Below, piece by piece: positions 12,258-23,405 of a DNA stretch of 64,000 nucleotides. The translations under genes and the position numbers were made by a program. Source of the stretch: Cliona cf. orientalis (lineage: Eukaryota > Porifera > Demospongiae > Clionaida > Clionaidae); contig OZ005691.1 of NCBI GenBank assembly GCA_963930775.1, positions 8,057,000 to 8,120,999 on the forward strand, given 5' to 3'. The notes under the pieces were generated by a model, which saw only the letters and a program-made list of their open reading frames with translations, was not told the DNA's origin and did not search any database. The stretch's first letter is position 1. Each line of letters begins with the position of its first letter.

Positions 12258-13555
12258 GGCTTGCTTAATTAGCTGAAGAATTATTATATCATGCGACTGA
12301 AATTATTAGAAGAGTAATGTTCCTTAAATACTCTGAGTCCAGTTACATAAATAATATTAACAATAGTATATTGGCCTGGAATAGTTATTAATAAGTTAAG
12401 AGTACTTTAAGGAGGAAAGATCCTACTCTGTATAATAATATTATTGCACTATGCAAACACTCTTTGAAGATTGCAGCGGTCTACATGTGCATGTACAATG
12501 CTGCACGCATAATTATGCACTTGTAATAATATTATTAGCTATATCCACCCTCGCATGTCCTGCTTGATAACAAAATATGTAGCCGAGACTCCTAGATGCA
12601 GTTATAATACACAGTTTCTGTGTTTGTATCTTGAAGATCTTTGTACATTCATAATTTTATTACAGGTGATAATAATAATTATTGTAGCTAGAGTATTTGC
12701 ACACTGGGGTAATAAAAAGTTTATGTAGAGACTCTTCCCCCCTCCCCATTATTATATACTCTTGATTATGATAAAATATTGTTAATGCTCTTGTTGATTA
12801 TTTTTACACTGTGCAAAACAGCAAAAAATACAAAACAAGATTAGATAGGGGAATAATAATAACAGTGATGCATGTCTAAGAAAACAACAGCAGAGTAAGA
12901 CAAAATAGTGATCATACTGTCCAGCATTTTCTTTCAACTTGACGTTTGCCAATGGCTTCTCAGATAGCTATATTGGTGCAGAATGTGCACTGATGCAATT
13001 AGCTATTACAAGTTAATTGCTATCTAACCACAAACGAAAGGTCAGCAGCTAGCCGCTAGCTATAGGTACAGCCTGACTAGCTTCATATCCAGGATTGGCG
13101 TTATCGAAGGTCTAGGTGGGTAAGAGCTAGGCTACTGTCTGACATCATGGTTACAGCTAATAAAATTCGTCTGAGCTATATAGCTAGGTAGCTACAATGT
13201 GATATAGCTACATGGTGGCTGATCAGATGATCAATCATGGAATCATTAATTTAGACTCTCTGAGAATGTTTCTGAGGTGTTCTGGCACTGAGTTATTTTT
13301 GGAGCCAATTATTGATGGTATAGTACTGTGCCTATTAGTATAATAATTCATGATTATTATGTATACTTAGGGGGATGCCACCAGAAAATTCAGACTCTCT
13401 GAGAACATTTCTTAGGCGTTCTGGCACTGAGTTGTTTTTGGAGCCAATCAATCTAAGACTACTAATTAAATATCAATTGTGTGATCTACTGAGTGTCTAG
13501 TGCTATAGCTAGTGGTCTATGCATGATGCCATCAATATAATAAAGTAATGTAGTA
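12258..13555. other. Intergenic, with a two-copy direct repeat
   Basis: No gene is supported. Two imperfect direct copies of about 70 bp lie at roughly 13250-13322 and 13385-13452. Both contain GACTCTCTGAGAA, GTTCTGGCACTGAGTT and TTTTTGGAGCCAAT. The rest is AT-rich. Confidence 0.5.
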
Positions 13556-13807
13556 CAGTGGAGTAGGAAGCAATTGCGTATTGCGGGGGCCACCGATAGC
13601 TACAAGTCATGGGTGTGGCTCTGATTATTAAATTTTGTGACCACAATTATTCTTTTGTAGAAGTTATATTTTAGTAATTTAACCAGACTTTTATGAAGAA
13701 AGTCTGATGAATACATACACAAGGGTTATGTATCATGCAAGCCTGATTATTGGTGGGGGGCTAGTCCCTGCCCCCCCCCCCCCCACCCCCTGGTTCCTAC
13801 TCCACTG
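13556..13807. mobile_element. MITE with CAGTGGAGTAGGAA ends, copy 2
   Basis: About 252 bp, with the same terminal inverted repeats and interior as 10275-10549 and the same C/G-rich tract near the right end. Flanks TAGTA and CAGTA agree at four of five positions, compatible with a decayed 5 bp target duplication. Confidence 0.75.
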
Positions 13808-13963
13808 CAGTAATACTATTGACATTTGGCCCGAATCTGAGGGGGCTCAGCCCCTCCCCCCCCCCCTTTTCGAAATGGGCCCGCCCCTCCCATTTCTCCG
13901 CCACTACCTAAGCTAGTCAACGGCCACCGCATAAATTAAAAGCAATTTTTCCAGATATAATTT

Positions 13964-14588
13964 AATAGTCCCCATAACAACAGTATCCTGTCTGGGTACA
14001 CAACAGTCGAGTCCAACTTAACGTCAGTAATATTATGTTTATGTTGACATGACAGGGTAACTCTATATTTAGCTACACACCTGTGATTAGATCGTACAAT
14101 AATTGGATTCTAACTCCAATTTTGCCACTTTGAGTACTGTCATACCATTTAAGGACCATCACTGTGCATCATGGGTCCCCCCGCCATTTACGAGAGGGGT
14201 CAGGGGCTGGGTTTCGGTTAGCAAGGTTAGTCTCGAGGGTCTGTATGGCAGGGTTAGTTTCCAGGGTTTGTCCTATATATCACCGGGCGCAGTGGACAGT
14301 CACAGGCTGGAGGGAGTCACTGACTATTTATGAGGGACAATTACGGTGTGATAGTATATTCAGGATGTTGCTAGCTACCATAATATTAAATCAATAGTAT
14401 ATGCCATACCCATGCAATGAAGGCAAGATTCGGGAGTTTAGACATGCACTGATATTAATGTTAGCTAATCACAGTGGCTGTGTAGCTAAATGATACTATC
14501 ATGTACTAGAGTCAGAACACGTTACTGACGTTAAGTTCGACTCGACTGTCGTGCACCTGGACAAGATACCGTTGTTATGGGGACTATT
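13964..14588. mobile_element. Inverted-repeat element, 625 bp
   Basis: The left end begins AATAGTCCCCATAACAAC and the right end is its imperfect complement ending GGACTATT. Similarity extends about 60 bp inward, including CTTAACGTCAGTAA and its complement. The interior has a GGGTTAGT-type repeat. No protein; no clear target duplication. Confidence 0.65.
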
Positions 14589-17061
14589 TGTTTCGGAAGA
14601 ATCTAATTGCACCAGCATGATCAAACGAGTGCATATTTTTCACTGACCGGACAGTTCAACATTCAATGCAGATCTGACACAGAGTTGTGAGTAGCTATTC
14701 CTAGCTTGAAGAGACCTGGGGACAGGCTAGAGTAGTCCATGGTACCTTATTAAAACAGGGACTTACTATTTGCTTAGCTCAAGGCCATTTGGCCATAAAG
14801 CCTCAAGGCCAAAGGCCATTAGGCCCATAACCCACCAGACACTAGATATTCCGGTATGCCTGGACTGAGCACGTGGATGGCGACCTTTACCATATTATAT
14901 TCAGCTGGTAAAGGTCGTCGTGGAAGCGTCGTGGAAGCATCGTGACTAGAGCGCGGGCAACTATTCGAGTCAAAAGATCAGCGAGTCTGTGATCAGTGTA
15001 GTCCTTGATCCTTGAGCTGAGCTATACCATTTGATCTTGAACGTAAGTTTAACATACTTTTAAATTATATCAAGTTCCGCGTCACTGTCGGTGCATTATA
15101 ATAAGACGAGGAGCCGTGATTCTATTAAATATGTGTGTACTGAATTTGACTATCCTTACTGTATACATGTACATCACCCCTACGTATTCGTATTCTGCTG
15201 GGGCTGTATGAGCCTTAAGCTAGACCTCTCTACAAATTATGAGGCTTACTGTGACTGTGCAGTCAGTAGCTGCCAGGGGGAGGTGGGGTGGGATCTGAGG
15301 GGGAGGCTTGGGAGAGCGTGTTGGACCAAATTTTCAGATTACTCCATAGGAGGTAGCTAAATCACTTCTTTACCTATTAATACTATGATGATCTTAGTTA
15401 GGTTGAGGGACATCATGATTTATTCAACACCTAGTGGGCGAGTATAAACTCTAAAAGAAATGTTGCTATGCCATACACATAGCTGCATCATTAAGTTGAT
15501 TACATACTGTGGTTCGGTCTCTATGCTTCTTACATTACTTTGGACCTATAGCTAATTGGTCGCATAAAGAAATGTTCATTTGGACAAAAAAAGCCATATT
15601 CTCTGATTGTAGCAAGTATGGCAACTTGATACTTTCAGCTAGAATAATATTATGTTTGGCATGGTATACACAGCTACATGTATTTGATAGCTTCCTACCT
15701 GTAGAAGCCTTAGTAACTTGAAGCCACTGGCCTACATGTATGTACACCTATCATGATGGTTTGTTTACACTGGCTGGAACCATGTGACTAATTTATACCG
15801 AGTACATGTATCCGGATTCTCAACATTGCAATGTTGTGGGAGTGTTAGGATTGCCAAATGCTATGTTATTCCAAACACTGTGCAAGTAGCCAGCACACAG
15901 TGGCTGTACCAAAGCTTCATTACCCTGTCCTTTCCCATACAGTGTCAGAAACTCAAGTACATGTATTTCCTTCTTGGATGTTACATATTATAGGGAGGCT
16001 ATGCTTTAATAGGAGAGTGATTGAGAGCAAGATAGAGGCAAGGAGAGGATAGAAATGGGGCGTTCATGTTGTGACTTTGAGCGAGTCACTTCATCCTCAT
16101 CGATTCAGCATGCCTAGCCCTATAGCCTTAAAATAGAAACCTGACTTTGGCTGGGATAGCTATCTAGTCTTTGCAGACTATGGGGTGAATGTGACCAATC
16201 CTTACTCCAATATACTACCATTTATGTGCTGTGTGTGCATGTTGTATTTCCATGAACAGTCCTATGTTCCCCTATCAAGATCCTGTGGTCTATTCAAGTT
16301 AGTACCACCATTCATTCCCCTTGTGGTCTTGGGGTTTTGGGGTATTGGGTTGTGCATTATGTAACTTGTGAAAACTGATAGTGCCCATACATACAGTGAA
16401 ACCCCCTTGTTCTGGATACCCTTGGGACAGCTTAAAGTACCTTGATTAAAGGAGGTGTCCTCATTTCAGGATTAGTTTTGTACACTATTCTATGTTTCTG
16501 GGACCATGCACGGTGTCCTGATTAAAGGAGATGTCCACATTTCAGGGGTGTCCTTATCGTACATGTATGTGCTAGACTCCCAATGAATGGTAGTTGTAGC
16601 TATAGGGGTATATAAGGGGGGAGGAGTTGAAACCTACTATGATAGTACTTCTCAATGCCTTTTTTGTACACTGTAGGTGGTAGCATTTTTTACTGGTTGT
16701 GGCCAAACGTGCATATTATGTGTATGGCAAGGGTAAAAACTTCAGCTATGAAAATTAAAATTAAAACATCATTTCAGCAATAAACATGTTACCTCGACTT
16801 TGTGTTTAGTTGAACTTTTAATGCTCAATAAGTGAGTGTACTTGTGTATGAGTAGAAATGTATCGCTCAGTATCACAATGCTTGTTAATAGGCACTTGTA
16901 GGGTACTAAATGCATGTAACTCTCTGAATTTATCACTGATTTTTACACTTGAGAGTAGGCCACTCATGCTCGTGAGTGACTGATTTAAGTGTTTTTGGGT
17001 CTTAATAGATATACTGTAGCTTACTCAATCATCTAGAGAGGTATATAATGTAGGCAAGGTA
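14589..17061. other. Non-coding region
   Basis: No gene is supported; the open frames here lack domains, plausible splice structure or coding bias. The stretch near 16394-16560 contains CAGTGAAACCCCC followed by two TGATTAAAGGAG...GTGTCC-like units, resembling a decayed repeat. Near 14700-15060, GGTAAAGGTCGTC echoes the left edge of the window. Confidence 0.35.
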
Positions 17062-18324
17062 TCATAGAGTCGGTAGACTCTATAAGTAGGGATGGCCCGG
17101 ATATGCCATATATACAATACATTACAAATATCCAAATATCTCAAAATAGGTAATTTTGTGAAATTTCTAAGTGTGAAAATCGGAATCTCCTGCAAATTAT
17201 CTATCTAACAAGACCAAGATCATCCATCGATTCAATTGTATATGCCAGAACCAGATGTTCAAAAAAATGGCCATTTGTCATTCTTTCTTTCTTTCTTTCT
17301 TTCTAGTTTCCAGGGCTAGCTCGAGATTGCCTTGACCTCTCATCTTAGTTTAAGTATAAATCCATTCCATTTAGTAGCGCGCATTGCAGTGGCACGCTAA
17401 TATTGCGTTATCTTGACAGTTACGTAATAGTGGGTGTGTACGGTGCAGTGACAATACATCTGATATGCCATTTTGTGATCTAATGCGCATGCTCAGAATG
17501 TGTTGCCACGGTGAAGTCATGTGACAGCGCCCTGGCCCTCGAGGCCTCGGCGATGCCTAGCCCTGGCCCTAGCGCTAGTTCTAGCACTCTGCTGGATCGA
17601 TCAAGGATATGAAAGCGCAAGGCTCGAGGAACGGTAAGGCGCTAGTCATAAGCGAGCTACTCGCTAGCGCGTGCAGCGCTAGTGATCCGCTGGATAGATC
17701 ATGGATATGAAGCCGCTGCGCAAGGCTCGAGGAGCTCAGCGGTCACTGAACGTACAGATTAGTTGCTGCCAACAATATAACATAGAAATTGGTTTTCTCC
17801 CTAAACAAAAGAGTCTCATTGATATCGCCCGCCTAACGCTGCCTTCTTTGTCAACCTCCTCACCTGTAGGCATAGGAACGCAAGCCTTTAACGAGGGGCG
17901 TGGCTAAGAATTTTGCTATCTTCATCCTTCTACACTGGAATATTGACAGTGAATCATGTAAGATGAATTATTCTGAGAGCAATGAAAAAAAGAACAGAAA
18001 CAAGTATAAAAATAATTGAATAAAATTGAAGGATGAAGTAGGGATGGCGGCAGGATAAAAAAATACGTATACAAGATTTGTAGGGATAATCACATCCACT
18101 ATACATCCCTACACTTGCTTTTGAGGGGTGCAAGAACAGTAATATCTTCCATATGCAAGTCAAGAGTGCTTAACGAACAAGTTAGGTGCATGGTAATCGA
18201 GAAAAGCAAGTGTAGGGATGTATAGTGGATGTGATTATCCCTACAAATCTTGTATATGTATTTTTTTATCCTGCCGCCATCCCTACTTCATCCTTCAATT
18301 TTATTCAATTATTTTTATACTTGT
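17062..18324 (-). repeat. 1.3 kb composite repeat, copy 2 (inverted)
   Basis: Reverse-orientation counterpart of 851-2172, with the terminal palindrome at about 17064-17084, the GCGCTAGCG-rich segment and the foldback element (18000-18324) in mirrored order. It contains a TTTC microsatellite near 17281-17307. No coding capacity is evident. Confidence 0.75.
18000..18324. mobile_element. Small foldback element, copy 2
   Basis: Arms of roughly 125 bp pair almost perfectly around a spacer of about 75 bp. The outer ends are ACAAGTATAAA and its complement. Arms in this copy match each other better than they match copy 1, suggesting recent homogenisation. Confidence 0.75.
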
Positions 18325-19032
18325 ATAATGTAGCATTCAGCACGGGCTCCTGGGAATACAAGCTACATATACATGAGCACATCACATGCTTCACGCGTAA
18401 TACGTAATAGTACATCTAATTCATGTACGTACATCACTAATGTAACATATTGCTAGTACAATGGTTTAGTATAGGACTTGGACTGTAGCCACATTTAAGC
18501 TTCCAATTTGTGTACCAAAAACTTCTGTTTGTCGTCTATCACTACCAGATCTGGAGATTTCAGGTATTAGCATGCTAAATTTAGTAAGTACCATGCAACA
18601 ATCGAAGATGGTAAGAAATTGACAATTCTTTTTCTTTTTAGCGACCAGCCATGACCACTACTGTAGCATGAATTTCAGTCAGCCATGCCTGTTACCACAC
18701 TTAGTTTCTGCTGTGTGCTGTGCATAAATTCAGGTACAAGAGATGTCAAATAGCAAACTTCCATTGTATATGGCACATGGCATCTGTTCTTTAGCAGTAA
18801 AGCTCGGTGCATGGGGGAGGGGGGGGGTGCTCTTGAGAGTTCGAGTTTAGTTCATGTTTCTCTCTTGACATTGATGAAAATAAGTCCCCAATTGTTCCAA
18901 AATATACAATAATAATAATTATTATTAATCTATCAATCTATCTATCTACAATGTCCTGTAGTTATGATTACAGTGTGACCGTGAAAGAAAAATGTTCAGT
19001 AGTCATCATAGCTACAAGCCTGCATATAGATA
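18325..19032. other. Non-coding region
   Basis: AT-rich with short ACGTA-rich stretches and a G run at about 18817-18827. No gene, RNA or bounded repeat could be supported. Confidence 0.3.
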
Positions 19033-19328
19033 CCGTATTTCCTCGAAATCTCGCCGCGGCGAGATTTTATTTCAAGGCTCCTTTTGGTGCGGCGACAATT
19101 CGAGGGCGGCTAGATTTCGAGGACGGCGTCTACAGAGATCGATACGCACGCACGTACACAGCTTCAATAATAAACCTAGTTGTATGCACGTAAAATGTCC
19201 GTGCGCATACGGAAATTCTGTCGACCCCTTACCATGCGGCGAGATTTCGAGGGCGGCGTTTATTGGGACGAGTTGGCAGATAGATGCGGTGGGATTTCGA
19301 GGTGCGGCGAGATTTCGAGGAAATACGG
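19033..19328. mobile_element. TA-flanked MITE, CCGTATTTCC ends
   Basis: The left end begins CCGTATTTCCTCGAAATC and the right end is its complement (TTTCGAGGAAATACGG), flanked on both sides by TA (19031-19032, 19329-19330). The interior repeats GCGGCGAGATTTCGAGG several times. 296 bp, no coding capacity. The TA target and CCGTA-type ends are shared with elements at 25310-25530 and 50708-51254. Confidence 0.75.
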
Positions 19329-19330
19329 TA

Positions 19331-20137
19331 CATATAATTCAGTAACCTGGTGTTTAGTGGCATTGTATCGAGGTGGGCGTATAATACTGAGTATCGTTAC
19401 ACGCCATGTATCCTATAGCTATACTATTATGACCATGCACATGTGACCTTACAGAGTGTGGTAAAGGGTTAATTAAGGGTCTGTGGTCTTTTCTGACCAC
19501 GTACATGTGTTCTTCTTAGCTCAGTAGCTTAGTGTGCTCAGGGCTGTGCTCGATACATGTACATGCATGTATTACTTCAAATACGTACATTGTACATGAC
19601 ATTACGTAATACATGTATATAGGTATCATGTATGTGTGCATATTTTTTAGTATTGGATGGGCATAATAATTATGAGTAGTACATGGTATCTCTCATTGTG
19701 GAAGTCATGGATATTGCATGTATGTGTATGTATATCGTACTGTGAACATGAGTGCATGCTACATGTACAGGTACAATGTACACGTGGTTCAGCTTGTCTT
19801 AGCATCTCTCGGAACTGAACTATACAATCATTGCTACTTGTATAATATGTGTGCATGTACAGAAGTGTACAGAGTGATACATGTGTACTGTTATGTGAAA
19901 GATAATTTTCACTCTTTTTACGTTTACATTCACGATCAATAACTTTACTTCTGTCTTGGATTTTGGGACTGATCATGGTTTTCTTTTCAATCTCAATGAC
20001 AATAGCCTGTGCTCCTATTATAATACTATATAGTTGTTTATTTAAACGTCTCTCTCCCCACACATACAGATTTAACTCTCAACACAGTACCTACCTCTTC
20101 TTACAAAGAAGATAGCCGCCCAGCCAGCCAGTCAGCC
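19331..20137. other. Non-coding region upstream of the MACPF gene
   Basis: Rich in TGTACATG and GTATGTATG-like dinucleotide patterns (19500-19880). No gene could be supported. The last 100 bases before 20138 are pyrimidine-rich and presumably hold the 5' untranslated region and promoter of the next gene; no clear TATA box. Confidence 0.35.
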
Positions 20138-21487
20138 ATGAAAGTACTTCTTGTCCTCGCACTCCTGACCTGTACCTCTGTACACCAAGGAACTGCTGCA
20201 CGACAGACACCCGATGACGATGCTGCGATTGTAGGGAAGACATTCTTCCTACCTCACATCAACCTTCTACAGACCATCACTGGTGGTCAGAACATCTTCA
20301 ATTCATCAATGATACAGCGATGTGTCAGCCACACGGATATCCAAGATGACCACAACGACCTGGTGTGGTACAAGGACAATGACGTCTTGTATCGCGCTGT
20401 AGCTGATGAAGCTGGACTATCAGGTAGCTATGGTGGTAGCTTTACTCTCAAGACCTCTCTAGATGGTGTGTATTCGACTGAGAGCTGGAAGGACACCGAA
20501 GTGAAGAGCTCTTCTCTGGACTATGGCAGCTATAAGGAGGTGGTTGAAGTCAATAAAGTGTGTGCGTTCAACCTATCCATGCTGACGGCTAATTTTTACA
20601 ATGATCTTGCGATGTTGCCCACTGCGATTAATGATCCCTCCATAGCCGATAGCTGGGAACAGTATGAACTATTTGTCAACAAATATGGTAGTCATGTGCT
20701 CACCAAGGTCCACTTCGGTGCAAGACTGCAACATTTTGCCACCACAGAGGCTACCACCACTTATAACGAGACAGCCTTCTTGGCTCGCCTTTGCCTCGAT
20801 GTGGAAGGACCAACTCCAGGTGCAAAGTTCACCGTCACGGGCTGCAGCGCTTTCTCAAAGGATGATAGGGAGGGGACCGAAGAGTATGACATGAATCTGG
20901 CTTCATTCATTCGCGGAGGGGATCCCAACCTTCGTGCAAAGCTTCAGGTCAGCTTGGACCCAACTACAATCGAACAGTTCATCGCTTCAGCACAGACAAA
21001 TACCAATCCAATTCAGTATGGGTTTACCCCCATCTGGGAGCTCGTTAACCAACTTGATGTCCCTAAGAGCGACATGTACTACCGTGCACTGAACATGATG
21101 GCTTACTACAGTGGCTTTAAGGAGTATGGGTGCCCCAAGCGATCTACTTCTGGTGGATACACTCTTCAACAGCTTGTCGAGTTGCGTGAGGACCGTGGAC
21201 ACTTTCAGTGCCAATTTGCAACGCAAGGTTGCCGCTATGACTCTGACTGCCACATTGGTGACGTAACTGTGTGCTATTGCTATGGAGATACATGCATAAA
21301 GAACGACCAGTACGGAAGGCCGCAGAGTCAGACCTCAAAGACTGGAAGCTACGATGAAGGGGTGAATAATAGCTGTCACTATAAGGTCGGAGTTCACTGT
21401 GGGTGTCGGCCGTGGGGCAACACCACTGTGGCTTGGGACAGCCATCATGTGGCGATCAAGTCCTATCGTGAGCACAACGTGCTTTAG
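20138..21487 (+). CDS. Secreted MACPF-domain protein
   Basis: Intact single-exon gene of 449 codons. The start is chosen because it opens a clear signal peptide (MKVLLVLALLTCTSVHQGTA). The MACPF signature is at about residues 176-187 (YELFVNKYGSHV), followed by a glycine-rich strand segment (VHFGARLQHFA), as in perforin/complement-type proteins. A C-terminal region of about 110 residues is cysteine-rich (QFATQGCRYDSDCHIGD, YCYGDTC, HCGCRPWG) and may be a membrane-binding or EGF-like module. Members of the family oligomerise into pores and act in immunity, development or venom; which applies here is unknown. Codon use is more GC-rich than the flanks. No intron, break or neighbour suggests a specific role. 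Confidence 0.88.
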   Translation: MKVLLVLALLTCTSVHQGTAARQTPDDDAAIVGKTFFLPHINLLQTITGGQNIFNSSMIQRCVSHTDIQDDHNDLVWYKDNDVLYRAVADEAGLSGSYGGSFTLKTSLDGVYSTESWKDTEVKSSSLDYGSYKEVVEVNKVCAFNLSMLTANFYNDLAMLPTAINDPSIADSWEQYELFVNKYGSHVLTKVHFGARLQHFATTEATTTYNETAFLARLCLDVEGPTPGAKFTVTGCSAFSKDDREGTEEYDMNLASFIRGGDPNLRAKLQVSLDPTTIEQFIASAQTNTNPIQYGFTPIWELVNQLDVPKSDMYYRALNMMAYYSGFKEYGCPKRSTSGGYTLQQLVELREDRGHFQCQFATQGCRYDSDCHIGDVTVCYCYGDTCIKNDQYGRPQSQTSKTGSYDEGVNNSCHYKVGVHCGCRPWGNTTVAWDSHHVAIKSYREHNVL

Positions 21488-22066
21488 GGCTGACAACGTG
21501 ACAGTGTATGACATTATAGCTTCTGCTTCAGTCGCTTGATAACTTATACTTGTACAGGCTACTAGTGTGTGCACCCAGAATAATAATTATTATTGTTATA
21601 GTGTATAGGTGTGCTTATCTATAGCTATGCATTATAATTATTATTATTAACCACAGTTTATTAGTTAACAAGGAGTCTTGATTACATGAAGCATGAATGA
21701 TCCTTATGCTGGGAGTAGGCTTCATATTGTTTGATAACGAAAACTCTAATCAGCTGGTAGCTGCTGTACGCATCTTGTAGCAATGTGTAATATTGTGGCC
21801 ATAATGTGCTATAGAATGACTTATTTGTTGAATATTAACCTCTAAAAATTCGGCGAAGCTAAAGCAATATTATTCTTTTCATGCCGAACTTTTAGAAGAA
21901 ATAATATATGGTACATACAATTATTGGGGCGAGCCCCACATAAACGGTACATCCATGCGCGAATTGTATATATATATATATCTATATGGTACGTCGGTCA
22001 CCCAGGCTATAATTGCTAGCTATGGGGTGGGGATTAAATTACACTATTCAAATATTTACTCCAGCA
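21488..22066. other. Non-coding, with a truncated repeat
   Basis: The stretch 21925-22007 (TTGGGGCGAGCCCC, CATAAACGGTAC, GCGCGAATTGTATATAT, GGTACGTCGGTCAC) matches the left part of the element at 61838-62434, so it is a truncated copy. The rest is AT-rich 3' flank of the MACPF gene. Confidence 0.5.
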
Positions 22067-22067
22067 T

Positions 22068-22740
22068 TAACTGGCAGGAAAGAGTGTAGGGGTACACTCT
22101 TTCCTGCCAGTGTTACTCGGGAAATAGTGTGGGGGTACACAAAGGTCAATGTCCACGTATTACTGGGAGGAAACAGTGTAGGGGTACACTCTTTCCTGCC
22201 AGTATAACGGGAAAGAAAGAGTGTAGGGGTACACTCTTTCTGGCCAGTTAATATCGGGAAGAGGAGAGTGCAGGGGTACACTCTTTCTTGCCAGTTAATA
22301 GTGGGCAGAGAAGAGTGCAGGGGTACACTCTTTCTTTCCAGTATTAGTTAGACTCGGGAGAGCAATAGTGTCGGGGTACACTCTTTCTTGCCAGTTAGTA
22401 AGCAGGCAGAGAAGAGTGCAGGGGTACATTCTTTCTTTCCAGTATTAGTAATAGTCGGGAGAGCAATAGTGTGGGGGTACACTAGCTCTTTCTTGCCAGT
22501 TAGTAAGCAGGCAGAGAAGAGTGCAGGGGTACACTCTTTCTTGCCAGTTAATATAGTGGGCAGAGAAGAGTGCAGGGGTAGCTACACTCTTTCTTTCCAG
22601 TATTAGTTAGACTCGGGAGAGCAATAGTGTGGGGGTACACTCTTTCTTGCCAGTTAGTAAGCAGGCAGAGAAGAGTGCAGGGGTACATTCTTTCTTTCCA
22701 GTATTAGTTAGATTCGGGAGAGCAATAGTGTGCATAGGTG
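22068..22740. repeat. Tandem array of short hairpin units
   Basis: The core GGGGTACA occurs about 13 times at 34-62 bp spacing, usually inside GAGTG(T/C)AGGGGTACACTC and followed by TTTC(C/T)TGCCAGT. The first unit (22070-22111) is a perfect 19 bp stem around GGGG. Later units keep the right arm better than the left. An approximately 110-120 bp higher-order unit with GCAGGCAGAGAAGAGTG and ACTCGGGAGAGCAATAG recurs towards the right. The array is partly open in several frames, but the translation is simple repeat and not a gene. Confidence 0.85.
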
Positions 22741-23162
22741 TTATATAGCTGGTCAGCTAGCTGTGCCTACTTTATCAATGCACCTCCCTCCCCCAATTTT
22801 GATTATGCCCATGCACCAACTATGATTAAGGATTAAGATGGACAATCATTTTGGTACAGTACCTTGGATTACCTTTATCAGGGAAACGGACAGTCATGTT
22901 CCTAACGTTGCAGTTCAGTAATTCCTATGTATTCAACGTCTTTTTTCTTGTACACATCAAACTCCTTGAAAATTCTTCCTTCAGTGATTATCTGGCTCTA
23001 GCTGAACAAAGTAATCCTCCAATTCCCAAACCATGATTAGTGCATGTGACGGGGTGGTTCAGTGATGTATTCAAGTAGCAGCAAAATGCCAGGCAGTGGG
23101 ATAGCTACACCAGGGCCTACCAGGGCACAGGTCCTGGTCTGTGCCCTGGTAAAATAGCCGAT
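22741..23162. other. Non-coding flank of the Kolobok element
   Basis: No gene is supported. A short direct repeat of CCAGGGC and GTGCCCTGGT lies near 23110-23150, just outside the transposon's left TTAA. Confidence 0.35.
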
Positions 23163-23405
23163 TTAAAGGGTAACTGAAATGAAAATTAATTTTCGATTTT
23201 ATACATTTAATCGGTACTTTTGCATGCACATATATCAGCAGTAGTAAAGAAACTAAGTTTATGCGAAGCGCTTGCAAGGTACAGGACAGGAGTCCGAAGA
23301 CCGAGCGTCCTGCTGAGGGCGGGGCTGGGGTGTGACGTCACGAGGGGAACGCATGCATACGTACGTATCGCGCCTAGCTGGGAGACCTGAAGCACATGGT
23401 GGACG

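Noticed and set aside
15091-15360. 89-codon open frame with several cysteines
   Set aside because: No start context, domain or neighbouring exon; likely chance.
19647-20063. 138-codon minus-strand open frame upstream of the MACPF gene
   Set aside because: Composition follows TGTACATG-type repeats; no domain, no splice logic, no homology I recognise.
22048-22606. Repetitive open frames on both strands with SFLPV units
   Set aside because: They are translations of the hairpin array, not conserved protein repeats; they change frame with the unit length.
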